Of a stretch of DNA of 64,000 nt, positions 17,486 to 26,359 are shown piece by piece. Position 1 is the stretch's first letter. Each line of letters starts with the position of its first letter. Made by a program: the position numbers and the translations under genes. The notes beneath the pieces were generated by a model, which was not told where the DNA came from, searched no databases, and was given only the letters and a program-made list of their open reading frames with translations. Source of the DNA: Salinispora mooreana (GTDB lineage: Bacteria; Actinomycetota; Actinomycetes; Mycobacteriales; Micromonosporaceae); the NCBI RefSeq assembly GCF_000379065.1, contig NZ_KB900614.1:3059988-3123987 (forward strand), read 5' to 3'.

Positions 17486-17498
17486 GCCGCCGAGTCTA
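17486..17498 (-). promoter_or_regulatory. Leaderless promoter of the 17.2 kb small gene
   Basis: On the reverse strand TAGACT (17498-17493) lies 7 bases before the GTG at 17485. Confidence 0.5.
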
Positions 17499-17594
17499 CG
17501 CCGGCCCCGTCGGCAACCTGCTCGGCAACGTCGCTGACCAGCTTCGTCGCTGTCGGGCTCCCCGGGGAGCAGCGGCCCGCGATCGACACGTGGA

Positions 17595-17636
17595 AACGGC
17601 GATGTCCGGCCCGCTCACGGGCCGGGCATCGCCGTT
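17595..17636 (-). terminator. Terminator after the Bax-inhibitor-like gene
   Basis: A 19-bp stem (17595-17613 with 17618-17636, one G-T pair) and a 4-base loop sit 14 bases beyond the stop of the reverse-strand gene. On that strand it ends in TTTCC. Confidence 0.75.
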
Positions 17637-17650
17637 GCCCGCGGAGACGA

Positions 17651-18466
17651 TCAGTCGTCGCCCTGGAAATAGCTCAACAGTCGAAGGATCTCGATGTAGA
17701 GCCAGATGAGGCTCACCAGGATGCCGAAGGCGGCGACCCAGGAGTAACGCTGCGGCAGCCCCATCCGGACGCCGTCCTCGACCTCCTTGAAGCTCAGCAC
17801 GAAGCTGAGCGCCGCCACGACGATGACGACGAGGCTGAATCCGATCGCCAGCGGGCTGCCGTCGCGCAGCCCGGTGTTGATGCCGAAGAGCGACAACACC
17901 AGGTTGATCATGATGACCGCGAAGAGGCCGGCCATCACCGCGACCATGCCCTTGACGAACTTCGGGGTGGCCCGGATGGCCTTGGCCCGGTAGAGCATCG
18001 CCATCAGGAAGAAGACGCCGAAGGTGGCCACGACCGCTTGGAGCACGATGCCGTCGTAGAGCGTCTCAAAGTACTTACTGACGGCACCAACAAGCACGCC
18101 TTCGACGACGGCGTACGCGACAACCAGCGCCGGGTTCGCCATCCGCGAGAACGAAATGATCAGGCCGAGCACCAGGCCGACCATGGCGGCACCGATCCAC
18201 GCGACGCCGAGCAACGCCTCCGGGATCATCACCCACGCGGCGGCGGCGACCACGCCGAGGATGCCGAGTAGGCTGACCGTCTTCACTACCACGTCGTCAA
18301 CCGTCATGGTGTTGACGGTCGGCGGCGCGGCCGGGTAGCCGGCCTGCGTCGGGTACTGCTGGGGGTAGCCGGGCTGTCCGTACGGCCCGGTCGGGGCGTA
18401 CCCGGTGGCCCGCTCACGCTCGGCCGCTTGGCCGAGCCGGGCGAGCACCGGGTTCGAGGTCTTCAC
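17651..18466 (-). CDS. Bax inhibitor-1/YccA family membrane protein
   Basis: A 271-residue integral membrane protein with a Pro/Tyr/Gly/Gln-rich cytoplasmic N-terminus (about 1-50) and seven hydrophobic segments. The late motifs FVLSFKEVEDGVRMGLP and the C-terminal EILRLLSYF match the actinobacterial Bax-1-inhibitor-like group. Related proteins act as pH-sensitive calcium leak channels or FtsH partners, and the role here is unknown. The GTG at 18466 follows GGGAGG; the frame stays open far upstream, through the tRNA gene, but that part is not coding. A 7-bp inverted repeat lies 26-41 bases upstream of the start. Confidence 0.85.
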   Translation of the reverse strand: MKTSNPVLARLGQAAERERATGYAPTGPYGQPGYPQQYPTQAGYPAAPPTVNTMTVDDVVVKTVSLLGILGVVAAAAWVMIPEALLGVAWIGAAMVGLVLGLIISFSRMANPALVVAYAVVEGVLVGAVSKYFETLYDGIVLQAVVATFGVFFLMAMLYRAKAIRATPKFVKGMVAVMAGLFAVIMINLVLSLFGINTGLRDGSPLAIGFSLVVIVVAALSFVLSFKEVEDGVRMGLPQRYSWVAAFGILVSLIWLYIEILRLLSYFQGDD

Positions 18467-18491
18467 TGTCAGGCCTCCCTCAGGGGGTCGT

Positions 18492-18507
18492 TGCACGTCA
18501 ACGTGCA
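18492..18507. promoter_or_regulatory. Inverted repeat upstream of the Bax-inhibitor-like gene
   Basis: TGCACGT (18492-18498), two bases, ACGTGCA (18501-18507): a perfect 16-bp dyad just upstream of the ribosome binding site. Candidate operator; regulator unknown. Confidence 0.35.
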
Positions 18508-18594
18508 GCATCAAGGATAAACGGCCAACAGGATTCGTGGAGATCGCACAGTGTGGCGGCGTTGGACGACGCTCCGACGGCGGCTGACCGCAGG

Positions 18595-18675
18595 TGCCCG
18601 GGGCGGGGATCGAACCCGCATGCCTTGCGGCAGCCGCTTTTAAGGCGGCCGTGTCTGCCATTCCACCACCCGGGC
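18595..18675 (-). tRNA. bldA: tRNA-Leu (anticodon UAA), bldA-like
   Basis: On the reverse strand a full cloverleaf of 81 bases can be folded. It has a 7-bp acceptor GCCCGGG/CCCGGGC with discriminator A, a 3-bp D stem GTG/CAC, anticodon stem GCCGC/GCGGC with loop CTTAAAA (anticodon TAA), a variable arm TGCC-GCAA-GGCA and a T arm GCGGG-TTCGATC-CCCGC. The 3' CCA is not encoded. In Streptomyces this isoacceptor is bldA, which reads the rare UUA codon and limits expression of developmental and secondary-metabolism genes. The symbol is given by that equivalence. It lies in the gap between ndh and the Bax-inhibitor-like gene on the same strand. Confidence 0.95.
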
Positions 18676-18752
18676 GGGTGTCACCGGCACGCCGACACGC
18701 GACGGTGCAGTGCCACCGTAGCCGGTCTGCGGCCAGCAGGCGTACCCGCGGT

Positions 18753-18766
18753 CCCGGGCGCCCGGG
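18753..18766. repeat. 14-bp palindrome in the GC-rich spacer between tRNA and ndh
   Basis: CCCGGGCGCCCGGG is a perfect palindrome. Together with the adjoining CGGGC/GCCCG hairpin (loop TTC) it may terminate ndh transcription before the tRNA. Confidence 0.4.
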
Positions 18767-18818
18767 CTTCGCCCGCCCGTCGCGGGCGCCGCGCCGCCCG
18801 CCGAGCCCTGCACCGCCG

Positions 18819-20144
18819 CTAGCGGGGGCTGACCGGCTGGGACGCCTCGACGAACTCCTCGCGCGGATCATGCAGCTGGCCGAGCGCGACAGCCTCACGC
18901 TTGAGGAAGAACGCCAACGTCCAGTCGGCGACCACTCGAACCTTTCGGTTCAGCGAGGGGATCCGGCTCATGTGGTAGGTCCGGTGCATGAACCAGGCGG
19001 GCAGGCCCTTCATCTTGATGCCGTACACCTGCGCGACCCCCTTGTACAGGCCGAGGCTGGCGACGCTGCCGGCGTGCTGGTGCCGATAGGGGACCGGCTC
19101 CAGGCCTCGGATGACGTTGACGATGTTGTCGGCCATCCGGTTCGCCTGACGTACCGCGTGCTGGGCGCTCGGCGAGCAGTAGCTGCCGGGCTCCTTCGTC
19201 AGATCCGGCACCGCGGCGCAGTCCCCCGCGCTCCAGGCGTCCGCCAGCACCTGATCACCGTCAACGACCTGCAGTGTGGGCCGACAGGTGATCCGCCCCC
19301 GCTCGTCGCGGGGGAAGTCGGTCGCGTCCAGCATCGGCGAGGGCTTCACCCCGGCCGTCCAGACGATCGTGTCGGCCGGGAAGCTGTCTCCGTCGGAGAG
19401 CTTTACCAAGCCGTCAACGCAGGACTCCAGCCGGGTACCCAACCGAATGTCCATTCTGCGCCGGAGGAGCTGCTGCACCGTGTAGGCACCCATGTCCGGA
19501 TCAACCTCGGGCAGCACCCGCTGCGTCGCCTCGACGAGCACCCACCGCATGTCGTCCGGGTTCAGCTCCGGGTAGTACCGCAGCGCGCTCCGGGTCATAT
19601 CCTCCATCTCGGCGAGCGCCTCGATGCCGGCGTAGCCGCCGCCGACGAAGACGAAGGTCAGGGCCCGCTGGCGCAGCGCTGGATCCGGCGTGGCGGCGGC
19701 GACATCGAGCCGGTCCAGCACATGGTTGCGCAGGTAGATCGCCTCGCCGATGGTCTTGAACCCGATGCCGGACTCGTGCAGCCCGGGAATCGGCAGGGTC
19801 CGGGAGACCGAGCCGGGGGCGATGACCACCTGGTCGTACCGGATCTCGCGGGACGGACCGGCGATCGGCTGGACCGACGCGGTCTTGGTGGCGTGGTCGA
19901 TCCGAGTGACCGCGCCCACGACGACGGTGCACCGGCGCAGCTCCCGCCGCAGCGGCACCACCGAATGCCGGGGCGAGATGCTCCCCGCCGCCGCCTCTGG
20001 AAGGAATGGCTGATAAGTCATGTGGGGCTGCGGGTCAACCACGACAACCTCAGCCTCCCGCGGGCCGAGCTTCTTCGACAGCCGCAGCGCCGCGTAGAGA
20101 CCGACGTGTCCGGCACCCACCACAAGGATCCGCTTCGGATTCAC
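18819..20144 (-). CDS. ndh: Type II NADH dehydrogenase (NDH-2)
   Basis: A single-subunit FAD enzyme on the inner membrane face that passes electrons from NADH to quinone without pumping protons. From the GTG at 20144 it has 441 residues. The first FAD-binding motif is RILVVGAGHVGLYAAL at the N-terminus. The NADH-binding motif is VFVGGGYAGIEALAEM, followed by WTAGVKPS and the FAD motif DAWSAGDCAAVPD. The C-terminus contains an aromatic, basic amphipathic stretch (AWFMHRTYHMSRIPSLNRK) of the type that anchors NDH-2 to membranes. The open frame extends to 20222, but similarity starts at VNPKRILVVGAG. Confidence 0.88.
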   Translation of the reverse strand: MNPKRILVVGAGHVGLYAALRLSKKLGPREAEVVVVDPQPHMTYQPFLPEAAAGSISPRHSVVPLRRELRRCTVVVGAVTRIDHATKTASVQPIAGPSREIRYDQVVIAPGSVSRTLPIPGLHESGIGFKTIGEAIYLRNHVLDRLDVAAATPDPALRQRALTFVFVGGGYAGIEALAEMEDMTRSALRYYPELNPDDMRWVLVEATQRVLPEVDPDMGAYTVQQLLRRRMDIRLGTRLESCVDGLVKLSDGDSFPADTIVWTAGVKPSPMLDATDFPRDERGRITCRPTLQVVDGDQVLADAWSAGDCAAVPDLTKEPGSYCSPSAQHAVRQANRMADNIVNVIRGLEPVPYRHQHAGSVASLGLYKGVAQVYGIKMKGLPAWFMHRTYHMSRIPSLNRKVRVVADWTLAFFLKREAVALGQLHDPREEFVEASQPVSPR

Positions 20145-20243
20145 TCCACTATCTTTCCCCGCCGACCCGGTAAATCCCCGGCCGCGGAGCCTGTTGTGAC
20201 TGAGCACAACCCATGAACCCACCTAAACCGAACATACACCCCC

Positions 20244-20801
20244 TCAGCGCCGGCGGAGTAGCCATCCCAGTAGCACAGTCACCAGCACCGCCACCACCAG
20301 CCCGGCCACCGTCACCACCTGTAGTCCCTGCGCTCCACCGACCCACGCCAGCTCAACCAGGAGCACGGCCAGCACCGCCGTGCCGAGCAGCACGGCGACC
20401 GCCCGCAGCAGCCAGCGCAGAACCAGAGCCGGACCCACCACCGCGTCGTACGGCAGCACGGCCACGAGCGCGCACAGGGTGTGGCTGAGATAGAGCGCCG
20501 CCGCCACGGCGAGCAGCCGCCAGAGCGCGACCGGCCGATCGTAGCCATCAATGGCCACCACCCATCCGCCCACGGTCAGCAGGGCGACGACGGTCGGCCA
20601 GAACCGCCGTGGCCCCACCGCCGGCAGCAGCGCCACCACCGGCGCCACCAGCGGCTGACCCCGCAGGACCTCCACCGGATACGCGAGCACCAACCCGACC
20701 AGCGCACTGAGGAAGATGCCCGCCCGGAGCAACAACGGCAGCAGGGTGATCCGGGCTACCGCGCGCCGGGTCACGCGGATCCGGCTGACCACGGCGCTCA
20801 T
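20244..20801 (-). CDS. Multi-pass membrane protein at the end of the MoxR operon
   Basis: A 185-residue protein with about five hydrophobic segments (VGLVLAYPVEVL, VVALLTVGGWVVAI, LLAVAAALYLSHTL, LGTAVLAVLLVELAWV and the C-terminal LVVAVLVTVLLGWLLRRR). No family recognised. The ATG at 20801 is preceded by GAGGGCGGGCGACG. It is the last gene of the MoxR/DUF58 operon, 31 bases after DUF58, so a role with that system is inferred only from position. Confidence 0.65.
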   Translation of the reverse strand: MSAVVSRIRVTRRAVARITLLPLLLRAGIFLSALVGLVLAYPVEVLRGQPLVAPVVALLPAVGPRRFWPTVVALLTVGGWVVAIDGYDRPVALWRLLAVAAALYLSHTLCALVAVLPYDAVVGPALVLRWLLRAVAVLLGTAVLAVLLVELAWVGGAQGLQVVTVAGLVVAVLVTVLLGWLLRRR

Positions 20802-20832
20802 CGTCGCCCGCCCTCGGCTCGGTCCAGCCGGC

Positions 20833-22221
20833 TCACCGGGCCCCCGCTCTCGGCGCAGTCGCCAGCCGGGCCACGTCCCGCAGCACCTCATCCAGGCTGC
20901 CCGCGCCGGCCCACCGCACCACCGGCACGCCGTGTTCCCGCAGCTGGCGCAGCATCGTGTCCCGATCCAGCCGCCACAGCCGGTGCGCTGCCTCCGACCA
21001 ACGCCGCTCCCGCGACGGAGCCAGATCAGCGGGGAGCGTGTCCACCGCCACGACGAAGCGCCCCGACCAGGCCAGCCGGGCCAGCATCTGCGCGGATCGT
21101 TCGTCCAGCAATGGCGTGAGCACCACCACCAACGCATCCGAGGAGAGCAGCTGCGCTCCGAAAACCGAGTCGTACAGCTCGTGCGGGGAGGACTGGGGAT
21201 GCACGTCGAGCAACCACTCCAGCACCGTCAGGTAGTGACGGCGGCCGGTGGCCGGACGTAACCGACGGCCGGCCGGACCGTACTCCAGCATCGACACCCG
21301 GTCCCCCCGGTGCAGGTAGTGCTCCGCGATCGCCGCAGCGGCCCGAACCGTCGTGTCCAGCACCGAGGCAGCACCCCCGACGCCACCGGAGCGGCCCGCC
21401 TCGGCGAGCACGTCGAGCAGCAGTACCACCTCGGCGTCCCGATCGGAGAGGGTGGCCGCGACGTGCAGCTGCCGGGCCCGCAGCGAGACCCGCCAGTCCA
21501 CCCGACGCAGCCGGTCACCGGGGCCGAAGACCCGTACGCCGGCCAGCTCACCCCCTTCGCCGGGGCGGCGCGAGTGGTGCGCGCCGACCAGGCCCGCCGC
21601 GCGGGGCATCGCCTCCACCGCGTCGAAGGGATCAGTCACCGGGTAGGTACTGACCGAGACCGCCTCGGCCACCACCGTGCGGGAGACCAGTAGTCCGAGC
21701 GCGGCGCAGGCCTGGACCCCGACGGGTCCCAGCGGATGCCGTCCCCAGCGGCGCACGGTGCCGGCGAGGTCCACCTCGACCAGGGCACCAGCCGGTACGG
21801 CGCTCGCCAGGGGACGGTCGACGACCGACTGTCCGCCGCGCGACGCGGCGGCCACCGCCGTACCGGCGATGGTCACCCGATCGATCCGCAACCAGCGCGA
21901 CGCTCGGCCCTGCAGCAGCACGAGGTCATAGTCGACCGGTTCCGGATTACCGACGGTGACCTGCCCGGAGAGCTCGCCCCCCTCCACCTGGTTCCCCTCG
22001 GCGGCGGAGAGCTGCACCTGCGGCAACGCGGCGGGCCGGCGGCGCAGGGCGTACGCCGTGCCGATCGCGAACGGGGCGGCCAACACGACCAGGTCAACCC
22101 GCCCGAGCAGCACGCCGGCGATCAGGAGCAGACCGGTCAGGAGCACCGCCCGGCCGAATGCCCAGGTCGGCGTCCAGCCACCGGTGCGCTCCGGCGGTGA
22201 CGGCGCGGTGGACGAGGGCAT
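20833..22221 (-). CDS. DUF58 domain protein
   Basis: A 462-residue protein with two N-terminal membrane segments (about 24-60) and the DUF58 signature GDRLRRVDWRVSLR near residue 240, followed by a von Willebrand-A-like region with VLLLDVLAEAG and LVVVLTPLLDE. DUF58 proteins partner MoxR AAA+ ATPases; the pair is thought to act in envelope or protein-complex maturation. The ATG at 22221 overlaps the MoxR stop by 4 bases. Codon 321 is a TTA (21259-21261), the rare leucine codon read by the tRNA at 18595. Confidence 0.82.
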   Translation of the reverse strand: MPSSTAPSPPERTGGWTPTWAFGRAVLLTGLLLIAGVLLGRVDLVVLAAPFAIGTAYALRRRPAALPQVQLSAAEGNQVEGGELSGQVTVGNPEPVDYDLVLLQGRASRWLRIDRVTIAGTAVAAASRGGQSVVDRPLASAVPAGALVEVDLAGTVRRWGRHPLGPVGVQACAALGLLVSRTVVAEAVSVSTYPVTDPFDAVEAMPRAAGLVGAHHSRRPGEGGELAGVRVFGPGDRLRRVDWRVSLRARQLHVAATLSDRDAEVVLLLDVLAEAGRSGGVGGAASVLDTTVRAAAAIAEHYLHRGDRVSMLEYGPAGRRLRPATGRRHYLTVLEWLLDVHPQSSPHELYDSVFGAQLLSSDALVVVLTPLLDERSAQMLARLAWSGRFVVAVDTLPADLAPSRERRWSEAAHRLWRLDRDTMLRQLREHGVPVVRWAGAGSLDEVLRDVARLATAPRAGAR

Positions 22222-23228
22222 CAGCGGACGGGCAGGCCGGTGGCGTAGCTGGGCAACGCACCGCTGGCCGGAGCCGGGGTGTCCGCCAGCACCTCGTCCA
22301 CAACGACGGCCGGAGCGACCCGACGCAGCCACAGCTCCGGACGGAGTGTGATCCGGTGTGCCAGCGCCGGCACCGCCACCTCCTTGACATCCTCCGGCAC
22401 CACATAGTCCCGCCCGGCCATCACCGCCCGGACCCGCGCCAGCAGCAGCAGCGCCAGCGAGCCGCGCGGGGAGGCACCGACCAGCACCGAGGGATGCTCC
22501 CGGGTAGCCCCGGCAAGCGCGACCAGGTATCGACCGATCGAATCCTCCACCACCACGTCCTCCAGCGCGGCCTGCATCGCGCGCAGCGTCGCGGCGTTCA
22601 CCACCGGCGTGATCTCCGCCTCCTCACGGCGGCGGGAAATACGGCGGCGCAGCACCTCCCACTCCTCGCCGGGCTCGGGATATCCGAAGGAGACCCGCAG
22701 CAGAAAGCGATCCAGTTGGGCCTCGGGCAACGGGTACGTGCCCTCGTACTCGACCGGGTTGGCGGTCGCGAGCACATGGAACGGCTCATCCAGCCGGTAG
22801 GTGACGCCCTCCACCGAGACCTGCTTCTCCTGCATCGCCTCCAGCAGCGCGGACTGGGTCTTCGGCGGAGTGCGGTTGATCTCGTCGGCGAGGAGCAGGT
22901 TGGTGAAGACCGGCCCGGCGCGGAACGCGAAGTCCCCGCTGCGCTGGTTGTAGAGGAAAGAGCCGGTGACATCGGCGGGCAGCAGGTCCGGAGTGAACTG
23001 GAGACGCCGGAAGTCGAGCCCGAGGGCCTGGGCGAAGGACCGGGCGGTCAGCGTCTTACCCAGCCCGGGCAGGTCTTCGAGCAACACGTGCCCGCCGGCC
23101 AGAATCCCGGCGAGGACCAGCTCCAGCGCCTCCCGCTTTCCGACCACAACCTCACCCACGGCGTCCAGCACCGCGTGGGCGAGGTGGCCGACCTCCGTGG
23201 CGGGTAGCTTCCGGTCCACGTCGTTCAT
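22221..23228 (-). CDS. MoxR family AAA+ ATPase
   Basis: A 335-residue AAA+ ATPase. Walker A is GLGKTLTA, Walker B LLLADEINR, then the sensor region ATANPVEYEGTYPLPEAQLDRF, typical of the MoxR family. Such ATPases act as chaperones for metal- or cofactor-dependent or membrane complexes, together with DUF58/VWA partners. It starts at the ATG inside the preceding gene's stop (ATGA), and its own stop overlaps the DUF58 start. The operon is therefore tightly coupled. Confidence 0.9.
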   Translation of the reverse strand: MNDVDRKLPATEVGHLAHAVLDAVGEVVVGKREALELVLAGILAGGHVLLEDLPGLGKTLTARSFAQALGLDFRRLQFTPDLLPADVTGSFLYNQRSGDFAFRAGPVFTNLLLADEINRTPPKTQSALLEAMQEKQVSVEGVTYRLDEPFHVLATANPVEYEGTYPLPEAQLDRFLLRVSFGYPEPGEEWEVLRRRISRRREEAEITPVVNAATLRAMQAALEDVVVEDSIGRYLVALAGATREHPSVLVGASPRGSLALLLLARVRAVMAGRDYVVPEDVKEVAVPALAHRITLRPELWLRRVAPAVVVDEVLADTPAPASGALPSYATGLPVR

Positions 23229-23827
23229 CACAGTTTCTCCAGTTCGGCGACGATCGCCGCGAGCTCGCGCGGCGGCGGCGGGCGGCGAGGCGGGTGCTCC
23301 AGGAAGGTCGACAGCCGAGCACCGAGCAGTACGCGGGCGCGAGCGGGATCCGACCCGCGGGTCACCCCGTGCCGCAGCCGGATCCGTTCGTCGGCCAACT
23401 CGCCGAGCCGGGGCAGGATGGTCCCGTTGAATCGCTCGGCCCGGCTGGCCGCCCAGCCCAGCGGATTCTCCCAACTGTTGATCGCCACGCGCAGCGCGTC
23501 ATGCTGGTCGCCACGGCTCCCGGGGAGCTCGGCCGGGTCGAGCAGGGCCGGGGGGACGGCCGGCGACGCCGGCGGTGGACGGAGCGCCCGGACAACCTGG
23601 CGCACCGCGAAGAGCGCGAGTACGCCAGCGACCAACACCGGCAACGACACCTGGAGCCCGACCGCACGCAGACCGGCGACCACCACGACCACCACGGCCC
23701 CGACGCCAGCCAGGTTACCCAGCAACAGCCGCAGCGGCCGGCCGCGAGCCGAACGCCGGTGTGGGCTCCGCTGCGGGCGCCGCTCCTCCTCGACGCTGAG
23801 CAGGTCGTCGATGCTGGTGCCACTCAC
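23228..23827 (-). CDS. Membrane protein of the MoxR/DUF58 operon
   Basis: A 199-residue protein with a charged N-terminus, two adjacent hydrophobic segments (VGAVVVVVVAGLRAVGL and VLVAGVLALFAV) and a soluble C-terminal half of about 110 residues ending LAAIVAELEKL. No family recognised. Position between the DUF4129 gene and MoxR, with a 4-base overlap into MoxR, makes a role in the same system likely. Confidence 0.7.
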   Translation of the reverse strand: MSGTSIDDLLSVEEERRPQRSPHRRSARGRPLRLLLGNLAGVGAVVVVVVAGLRAVGLQVSLPVLVAGVLALFAVRQVVRALRPPPASPAVPPALLDPAELPGSRGDQHDALRVAINSWENPLGWAASRAERFNGTILPRLGELADERIRLRHGVTRGSDPARARVLLGARLSTFLEHPPRRPPPPRELAAIVAELEKL

Positions 23828-23867
23828 CGCGCCACCTCCTCGTACCCGGTCCGGAGCCGTCGGGTGG

Positions 23868-24650
23868 TCACGACGGCCCCTCCCCGCTCGCGTCGGCCAG
23901 CGCGGTCAGCTCCCCGCGGAGCCGGCGCAACGCGGCCCGCGCCTGGTCCCGGGTACGCTCGTCCACCGGCCGGGTAGCGTAACGCGCCTCCCGGTATACA
24001 TGTGCGAATTCGGCCAGCACGTCGGCGCTGGCGATCGCGGGCACCCCGGCGGCCGGATCGCCCCGTAAGAGGCGAACCACCAGCTCGGTGGGGGTGTCGC
24101 CAGCCAGTTGACGCACCCCGGCGCCGGCGGCGGCCTCCTCCAGCCGGACCCAGCAGGCGATCACCACCGTACGCGGATCGGTGCCGGTGTCATCGAGGTC
24201 AACCAGGCCGGCGTCGAGCGCGGCGACGACCTCCCGGGCCGTGCCTTCGGCCGTGCGCGGGACCCGCCGCTCGGACCGGCGCCGAGCACTTCGGCGCAGC
24301 ACACTGCGCAGGAGCGTCCCGGCAAGGAAGCCGGCGACGGCCAGCCCGGCCAGCCCGAGCAGCACAAGGAGTGCGGTTCGCAGCCAGTCGGGGCGTTGCT
24401 GGCTGTTCAGCTCACCCGCGTCGCGTGGCTCTACCGGTATCGATGCGACCGGCTCGACCGTCGGGTACTCCGGGACGAGCGGCAGCTGTTCGGCCGCGGG
24501 AGGGACGCGGCTCGCCCCGAGCGATGAATGGGCGGCAGCGGCGGTGGCGGCGGCCAGCAGGAGCAGCACCGCCGCGATCGGCCACCACCGGCGCAGCAGA
24601 CCGCTGTCGGCGGGAACCGAGGGTACGGATCGGTGCGTCCGGTCCGTCAT
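23868..24650 (-). CDS. DUF4129 domain membrane protein
   Basis: A 260-residue protein with an N-terminal membrane segment (about 23-42), an extracellular linker, a second membrane segment (about 91-113), and a cytoplasmic C-terminal DUF4129 domain of about 120 residues (REVVAALDAGL, CWVRLEEAA, PTELVVRLLRG, FAHVYREARYA). DUF4129 proteins are regular neighbours of MoxR/DUF58. Codon 195 is TTA (24066-24068), the second such codon in this operon. The start lies 18 bases after the UDG gene. Confidence 0.78.
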   Translation of the reverse strand: MTDRTHRSVPSVPADSGLLRRWWPIAAVLLLLAAATAAAAHSSLGASRVPPAAEQLPLVPEYPTVEPVASIPVEPRDAGELNSQQRPDWLRTALLVLLGLAGLAVAGFLAGTLLRSVLRRSARRRSERRVPRTAEGTAREVVAALDAGLVDLDDTGTDPRTVVIACWVRLEEAAAGAGVRQLAGDTPTELVVRLLRGDPAAGVPAIASADVLAEFAHVYREARYATRPVDERTRDQARAALRRLRGELTALADASGEGPS

Positions 24651-24668
24651 CCCATTGCCCCGCAGCCC

Positions 24669-25430
24669 TTACTCCACCCCGGCCAGTCGCTTCGCCCGGG
24701 CGAACACGTCGTCCAGCATCCCTGGTGTCAGCCGCCCGGTAAAGGTGTTCTGCTGGCTGACGTGGTAGCAGCCGAGCAGATCCGGTGCGGCGCTCCCGGA
24801 CCAGTGTGCCCCATGCCTGAAAGCGGGTCGCGGGCTGGGCGGGGGCATCCCGTACACCCGGCGCAGGGTTGGCCACCAGGCGGCCCAGGCGAAGGCGCCC
24901 AACACGACCACCACCCGCAGGGTCGGCCGGAGCAACGCGACCTCGCGGTGCAGCCACGGCTGGCAGGTGTCACGCTCGCCCGGGGTGGGCTTGTTGCCCG
25001 GTGGCGCGCAGCGCACCGCCGCGAAGACTCGGGTGTGGCGCAGGGTCAACCCGTCGTCGGCGGCGACGCTGGTCGCCTGGTTGGCCAGCCCGGCCCGGTG
25101 CAGTGCGGCGAAGAGGACGTCGCCGGAGCGGTCGCCGGTGAAGACCCGGCCGGTCCGGTTGCCACCGTGCGCGGCCGGCGCGAGGCCGAGGAGGGCGATG
25201 CGGGCCCTCGGGTCGCCGAAGCCGGGCACGGGGCGCCCCCAGTACTCCTGCTCCCGGAAGGCCGCGCGTCGAGTGCGAGCCACCTCCTCCCGCCACTCGA
25301 CGAGGCGGGGGCAGGCGAAGCAGTCGCTGATCGCCGCATCGAGCGCGGTGAGGCTGGTCGCCGCCGCCGCACTCCCGGTTACCTGCTCGGCGGTACGTGG
25401 CCCGGTGGCGACCACGGGTACCTGCGGCAC
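24669..25430 (-). CDS. Uracil-DNA glycosylase, family 5 (UdgB type)
   Basis: Removes uracil and some other deaminated bases from DNA. The protein is 253 residues from the GTG at 25430, chosen because it is the first start after the upstream gene. The glycosylase motif 1 is [14 protein letters not shown] and motif 2 [13 protein letters not shown]. Four cysteines (37, 40, 141, 156) are spaced to hold the 4Fe-4S cluster of families 4 and 5. Motif 1, which lacks the catalytic glutamate or aspartate of other families, points to family 5. It lies between the dienelactone hydrolase and the MoxR operon on the same strand. Confidence 0.85.
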   Translation of the reverse strand: MPQVPVVATGPRTAEQVTGSAAAATSLTALDAAISDCFACPRLVEWREEVARTRRAAFREQEYWGRPVPGFGDPRARIALLGLAPAAHGGNRTGRVFTGDRSGDVLFAALHRAGLANQATSVAADDGLTLRHTRVFAAVRCAPPGNKPTPGERDTCQPWLHREVALLRPTLRVVVVLGAFAWAAWWPTLRRVYGMPPPSPRPAFRHGAHWSGSAAPDLLGCYHVSQQNTFTGRLTPGMLDDVFARAKRLAGVE

Positions 25431-25476
25431 GCCCCGTGTCCCGGCGGGTGTTCCGCCGGGACACGCCGATCCGTGG

Positions 25477-26163
25477 TCAGCCAAGCTTCGCCCGGAGGAG
25501 TTCCAGAGTGCGGGCCCACGCCGTGGCGGCGGCCCGTTGGTCAAAGTTCTCCGGCCGGTCCTCGTTGAAGAAGGCGTGCGCGGTGCCCGGGTAGTCGTAG
25601 GTCCGGCAGGTGCCGCCACCGGTCTCGATCGCCCGACGAACGAACTGCACTCCCGGGTCGGCGGAGGTGCCGTCGGCGTCACAGCAGTGGATGGCGGCGG
25701 CCCTGCCCGCGTACTCCGTCCACTCCGGGCGCATCCCCTTTCCGGGCAGCCGGGGATAGAAGGCTGCGGTCGCCGCGATCCGCTCGGTCCGGGTAACGGA
25801 CCAGAGCGCCAGGCTGCCGCCGGCACAGAAGCCGACGCAACCGATCTTGCCGGCAACCTCCGGCCGGCCTGCGAGGTAGTCCGCCGCGGCGGCGACGTCC
25901 GCCGCGGCGGCGTCCAACTGCCCGCTGTTGAGTAGTTGCCGGGGTTCGTCCGGCTTGTTGGCCGGCCCGCCATGCCGCAGGTCCGGGGCGAGGGCGACGA
26001 AGCCGGCCTCAGCGAAGCGGTCAACGACCGCTCGGACGTGCGATGCCAGGCCCCACCAGTCCTGGATCACAATGACCGCCGGGCTGGCCGTACCGCCGGG
26101 CGGTACCACGAGATACCCCTCGCCCGTACCATCGTTGCACCGGTACGTCACCATGTCGCCCAT
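25477..26163 (-). CDS. Dienelactone hydrolase family protein
   Basis: An alpha/beta hydrolase of 228 residues with a cysteine nucleophile: Cys113 in [13 protein letters not shown], then an aspartate in [10 protein letters not shown] and His in GTAHAFF near residue 200. Dienelactone hydrolases open the lactone formed in chlorocatechol degradation, but most actinobacterial relatives have unknown substrates and no catabolic genes are adjacent. It may lead a transcript continuing into the UDG and MoxR genes. Confidence 0.82.
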   Translation of the reverse strand: MGDMVTYRCNDGTGEGYLVVPPGGTASPAVIVIQDWWGLASHVRAVVDRFAEAGFVALAPDLRHGGPANKPDEPRQLLNSGQLDAAAADVAAAADYLAGRPEVAGKIGCVGFCAGGSLALWSVTRTERIAATAAFYPRLPGKGMRPEWTEYAGRAAAIHCCDADGTSADPGVQFVRRAIETGGGTCRTYDYPGTAHAFFNEDRPENFDQRAAATAWARTLELLRAKLG

Positions 26164-26302
26164 CGGCCGTCCTCCTAGCGGTCAGTCATCGTTGGCTGGT
26201 CGCCCAGTGGTCCTACGTGCCGGTAGCCTGCCACGCCACGCGGGCCCCGGGAAGACGCCGGAGAAGTGGCGTTCACCTCCCAAATACCAGTCGATGACCC
26301 CG

Positions 26303-26346
26303 GTACGGCGACGGCGGCGCGGTGTACCGCGCCGCCGTCGTCGTAC
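26303..26346. terminator. Strong terminator after the LppU-like gene
   Basis: A 20-bp stem (26303-26322 with 26327-26346, one G-T pair) and loop TGTA, directly after the reverse-strand gene's stop. It also separates this gene from the dienelactone hydrolase unit. Confidence 0.75.
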
Positions 26347-26359
26347 TCCCGAACGTCGC

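Noticed and set aside
18595-18675. tRNA-Leu as a phage or island attachment site
   Set aside because: No integrase, no repeat of the tRNA 3' end and no compositional change next to it in this window.
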